64,000 nucleotides of DNA, from positions 1-64,000 of the forward strand of contig CALFXJ010000044.1 of the NCBI GenBank assembly GCA_937958105.1. Direction: 5' to 3'. The notes under the pieces were generated by a model. The model was not told the DNA's origin and made no database searches. It was given only the letters and a program-made list of their open reading frames with translations. Each line of letters begins with the position of its first letter. Within the stretch, counting starts at the first letter, position 1. Positions 61,080 through 64,000 of the stretch are shown here, in pieces. The position numbers were made by a program, and so were the translations under genes. This stretch comes from an uncultured Cellvibrio sp. Its GTDB lineage: Bacteria; Pseudomonadota; Gammaproteobacteria; Pseudomonadales; Cellvibrionaceae.

Positions 61080-62408
61080 ATGTTTACGCCAGCTGCACTC
61101 CATAAACACCTCCCTTCCGACGCCAGCCGACTCTGGGTAGGGTTCAGTGGCGGGCTGGATTCGGTGGTGCTGCTTCACGCGCTGGTGCAGCTGAAGCTGC
61201 CGGTGACTGCCATCCATGTCAATCACCAGATCTCGCCTAACGCACTGCACTGGCAGCAACATTGTGCTGAGTTATGCGCAGGCTGGGGCGTGGACTTTAT
61301 TGCCGAAGCCGTGCGGGTGGAGCCAGCGGGGAAAGGACTGGAAGATGCGGCGCGCAGCGCGCGCTACGCGGTATTTCAGAAATATGTCGCGGAAGGTGAT
61401 TGTTTACTTACCGCTCACCACGCGGATGATCAGGCGGAAACTCTCCTGTTGCGGTTACTGCGCGGCAGCGGCCCCCGTGGACTGGCAGCCATGGCGCGGC
61501 AGCGTCCGCTGGGTAAGGCCCGATTGATAAGGCCGCTGCTGGACGTCCGCCGCAAGGAACTGGAAGCCTACGCCATTGCCCATCAGTTGCGCTGGGTAGA
61601 CGACGAGAGCAATCTTGATACCCGGTATGACCGCAATTATCTGCGCCAGGAGGTCATGCCATTGCTGGCCGCACGCTGGCCTGATTACACCCGCCGTTGG
61701 CAGCAGAGCGCCCAGGCCTGCGCTGAAAGCGAACACTTACTGGAGGAACTGGCGGCCGAAGATCTCGCGCGGGCGTTACCTCGGCCGGAACGGCAGGGCT
61801 GGAGTCTGGCGCTGCCGATACTTCGTGAACTGTCAGCTCCTCGGCGCCACAATTTATTCCGTTACTGGTTTCGTCAGCACCACTTCGCCGCACCGGAAGC
61901 GATTCATCTACAGCATATCGATACTCAATTGATCTTTGGGCGCCGGGATGCGGAAGGCGAGGTCCGCTGGGGCGAGGTGGTAGTGCAGGATTTCCGGGAA
62001 CGTTTATATATCCGGCCATCCGCAGCACCGGGAGCCAGCGAGTCAACAGATGTCTCAGTGTGGCAGCTGTCAGGCAAAACCTGCGAATGCATCCTTTCGC
62101 CTGGCACGTCACTGGAATTCAAATACGGCACAGCGGCAGCGGGAGCTGACTATCTGCGCGCCGACATTAACAGTGTGGAGTTGCGCTGGAGGCGTGGGGG
62201 TGAACGCTGCCGTCCCGTCGGCCGTGCCCACTCCCAGACCTTGAAGAAACTGCTGCAGGAGCAGGGACTCGAACCCTGGTGGCGCGAGTGCCTGCCACTG
62301 GTATATGTGGAAGACCAACTGGCCGCTGTGGGGGACTTATGGATATGCGCTGGCTTTGAGGCGACACCCGGCGAGCCGGGGTATCGATTGCATTGGCACA
62401 TTCGCTGA
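61080..62408 (+). CDS. tilS: tRNA-Ile lysidine synthase
   Basis: A 442-residue enzyme that attaches lysine to C34 of tRNA-Ile(CAU), needed to read AUA. The PP-loop SGGLDSVVLLHAL begins at residue 23. LTAHHADDQAETLLLRLLRG, RPLLDVRRKELEAYA and DESNLDTRYDRNYLR are family blocks. The C-terminal domain has GERCRPVGRAHSQTLKKLLQ. It is divergent from the S9 peptidase and followed by pyrG. Confidence 0.96.
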   Translation: MFTPAALHKHLPSDASRLWVGFSGGLDSVVLLHALVQLKLPVTAIHVNHQISPNALHWQQHCAELCAGWGVDFIAEAVRVEPAGKGLEDAARSARYAVFQKYVAEGDCLLTAHHADDQAETLLLRLLRGSGPRGLAAMARQRPLGKARLIRPLLDVRRKELEAYAIAHQLRWVDDESNLDTRYDRNYLRQEVMPLLAARWPDYTRRWQQSAQACAESEHLLEELAAEDLARALPRPERQGWSLALPILRELSAPRRHNLFRYWFRQHHFAAPEAIHLQHIDTQLIFGRRDAEGEVRWGEVVVQDFRERLYIRPSAAPGASESTDVSVWQLSGKTCECILSPGTSLEFKYGTAAAGADYLRADINSVELRWRRGGERCRPVGRAHSQTLKKLLQEQGLEPWWRECLPLVYVEDQLAAVGDLWICAGFEATPGEPGYRLHWHIR

Positions 62409-62544
62409 ACCTTCGGCAGCTTTTCGTTGAGGCAACCCCCGCTTTCTGGTAGTCTGGCGCCCCGTCCTGAAAGGTAAAGACCAGTCCTTCTGGTGACTTG
62501 CCCACGCATCTGCACTGCATCACTCAATTTCTACAAGGCTTCAA

Positions 62545-64000
62545 ATGACACGCTATATATTCGTCACAGGCGGTGTTGTATCGTCTCTCGGTAAAGGTAT
62601 TGCTTCAGCTTCCCTGGCTGCCATTCTCGAGTCCCGCGGTCTCAAAGTGACCATCATGAAACTGGACCCGTATATCAATGTTGATCCGGGTACCATGAGC
62701 CCGTTCCAGCACGGTGAGGTATTTGTTACCGAAGATGGTGCCGAAACCGACCTGGACCTGGGGCATTACGAACGTTTTATCCGTACGAAGATGACCCGCC
62801 GTAACAACTTCACTACCGGCCGGGTGTATGAAACCGTACTGCGCAAAGAGCGACGCGGCGATTATCTGGGCGGGACAGTGCAGGTTATTCCGCATATCAC
62901 CGATGAGATCAAGCGCCGTATCGTTGAAGGCGGCCGTGACGTGGATGTAGCGCTGGTGGAAATCGGTGGTACCGTTGGTGATATCGAATCCCAACCTTTC
63001 CTTGAAGCAGTGCGTCAGTTGAAAGTTGAACTGGGGCCGCAACATTCCCTGCTGATTCACCTGACGCTGGTGCCTTACATCGCCACTGCTGGTGAAACCA
63101 AAACCAAGCCCACCCAACACTCTGTAAAAGAACTGCGTTCTATTGGTCTGCAGCCGGATGTGTTGCTGTGCCGTTCAGAAAAACTGGTGGACGAAGACTC
63201 GCGTCGCAAGATTGCGCTATTTACCAATGTTGCTGAACGCGCGGTAGTGCCGCTGCCGGACGCCAATACCATCTACGCCATCCCGCGCCTGCTGAATGAG
63301 TTTGGCCTGGATCAGATCGTGGTGGATCAGTTTGGTATCAATTGCCCGCCCGCCGATCTGAGCGAGTGGGATCGTGTAGTGGATGGCAAACTGAATCCTG
63401 AGCATGCAGTGACCATTGCCATGGTCGGTAAATACATGGATCTGCTCGACGCCTATAAATCCCTGACGGAAGCACTGACTCACGCGGGTATTCATGCGCG
63501 TACCAAGGTGAACGTTAATTACATTGATTCAGAGCGCGTTGAAAATGAAGGCGTCGGTATTTTAAAAGATGCCGATGCGATTCTGGTGCCCGGCGGTTTT
63601 GGTGAGCGCGGTGTCGAAGGCAAATTGATGGCGGTGCAATACGCCCGTGAAAATAAAGTGCCTTATCTGGGCATTTGCCTCGGGATGCAGTCTGTGGTGA
63701 TTGAATTTGCACGCAATGTACTCGGCCTTAAAGGTGCCAACTCCACAGAATTTGATAAAAACTCTCCGCACCCGGTCATAGGTTTGATCACTGAATGGAT
63801 CACCGCTGATGGCGCGGTGGAAAAGCGCGATGAAAGTTCTGATCTGGGTGGCACCATGCGCCTGGGGGCGCAGGAATGTCGTCTGGTCAGCGGCTCCAAA
63901 GCGCGGGAAATTTATGGCGCTGACGTAATCGTAGAACGTCATCGTCACCGTTACGAAGTAAACAACAACTACGTTGATCAATTGCAGAAAGCCGGCCTGC
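62545..64000 (+). CDS. pyrG: CTP synthase, 3' end cut by window edge
   Basis: The frame is open from the ATG at 62545 to the right edge, giving 485 of about 540 residues. It aminates UTP to CTP using glutamine. The synthase domain begins TRYIFVTGGVVSSLGKG and has KLDPYINVDPGTMSPFQHGE; the glutamine amidotransferase has the nucleophile Cys378 in LGICLGMQ and ends at about ERHRHRYEVNNNYVDQL. The last catalytic His and Glu region lies at or beyond the edge. Length and motifs are normal as far as seen. Confidence 0.97.
   Translation, partial: MTRYIFVTGGVVSSLGKGIASASLAAILESRGLKVTIMKLDPYINVDPGTMSPFQHGEVFVTEDGAETDLDLGHYERFIRTKMTRRNNFTTGRVYETVLRKERRGDYLGGTVQVIPHITDEIKRRIVEGGRDVDVALVEIGGTVGDIESQPFLEAVRQLKVELGPQHSLLIHLTLVPYIATAGETKTKPTQHSVKELRSIGLQPDVLLCRSEKLVDEDSRRKIALFTNVAERAVVPLPDANTIYAIPRLLNEFGLDQIVVDQFGINCPPADLSEWDRVVDGKLNPEHAVTIAMVGKYMDLLDAYKSLTEALTHAGIHARTKVNVNYIDSERVENEGVGILKDADAILVPGGFGERGVEGKLMAVQYARENKVPYLGICLGMQSVVIEFARNVLGLKGANSTEFDKNSPHPVIGLITEWITADGAVEKRDESSDLGGTMRLGAQECRLVSGSKAREIYGADVIVERHRHRYEVNNNYVDQLQKAGL

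Overview
The window looks like a stretch of core chromosome from a free-living, flagellated gammaproteobacterium near Pseudomonas and the Cellvibrionaceae. Four blocks have a gene order I know from Pseudomonas: dapA-bamC-(metallo-hydrolase)-purC; pyrC-rnt divergent from motY; mucD followed by lepA-lepB-DUF4845-rnc-era-recO; and a gacS/barA-type kinase next to cysM-rlmD-relA-mazG. Family-level placement is an inference from gene content and was not computed. I see no phage, plasmid, integrase, transposase or CRISPR array. The left edge cuts a DUF6795 gene and the right edge cuts pyrG.

Layout. 1-4.7 kb: a partial DUF6795 gene, a two-TM membrane protein, the helicase hrpB and a small secreted beta-barrel-like protein. 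4.7-8.4 kb, minus strand: an Aer-like PAS receptor with a decayed signalling tip, followed by a BaeS/BaeR-like two-component pair. 8.6-12.9 kb: an XRE regulator, grxD, a lipid A acyltransferase, corA and a HAD phosphatase. 13.4-15.2 kb: queE, queC and two identical tRNA-Lys(UUU) genes. 15.3-20.1 kb: nadA, then the dapA-bamC-MBL-purC operon. 20.3-25.9 kb: PilZ, LRR and OmpA envelope proteins, fpr, and a BlaI/BlaR1-like regulatory pair joined to TonB functions. 25.9-31.6 kb: rsmJ, a prolyl-hydroxylase-like dioxygenase, a Pla-1/cef lipase lipoprotein and mltF. 31.9-38.2 kb: purL, a DUF3313 lipoprotein, a tandem Usp protein and a MaoC hydratase. 38.3-48.4 kb: rnt/pyrC, motY, mucD and the lepA-to-recO block. 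48.4-64 kb: the barA/gacS kinase, cysM, rlmD, relA, mazG, an HD-GYP protein, greB, an S9 peptidase, tilS and pyrG.

How the genes connect. Envelope maintenance is prominent (BamC, MucD, LepB, MltF, lipid A acyltransferase, several lipoproteins, BaeSR-like envelope stress sensing). Stress and lifestyle signalling is also well represented (RelA ppGpp synthesis, GacS/BarA, HD-GYP and PilZ for c-di-GMP, Usp, BlaI/BlaR1). Translation and RNA functions include two tRNA genes, LepA, Era, RNase III, RNase T, RsmJ, RlmD, TilS and QueC/QueE. Purine (PurC, PurL) and pyrimidine (PyrC, PyrG) synthesis are both present.

The least ordinary items are the decayed chemoreceptor in an apparent operon with BaeSR-like genes, the three-operator BlaI-type control region serving a TonB-fused M56 protease, and a perfect 33-bp inverted repeat pair (BIME-like) between relA and mazG. 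Most of the window is conventional core genome, and I found no clear multi-gene novel system.
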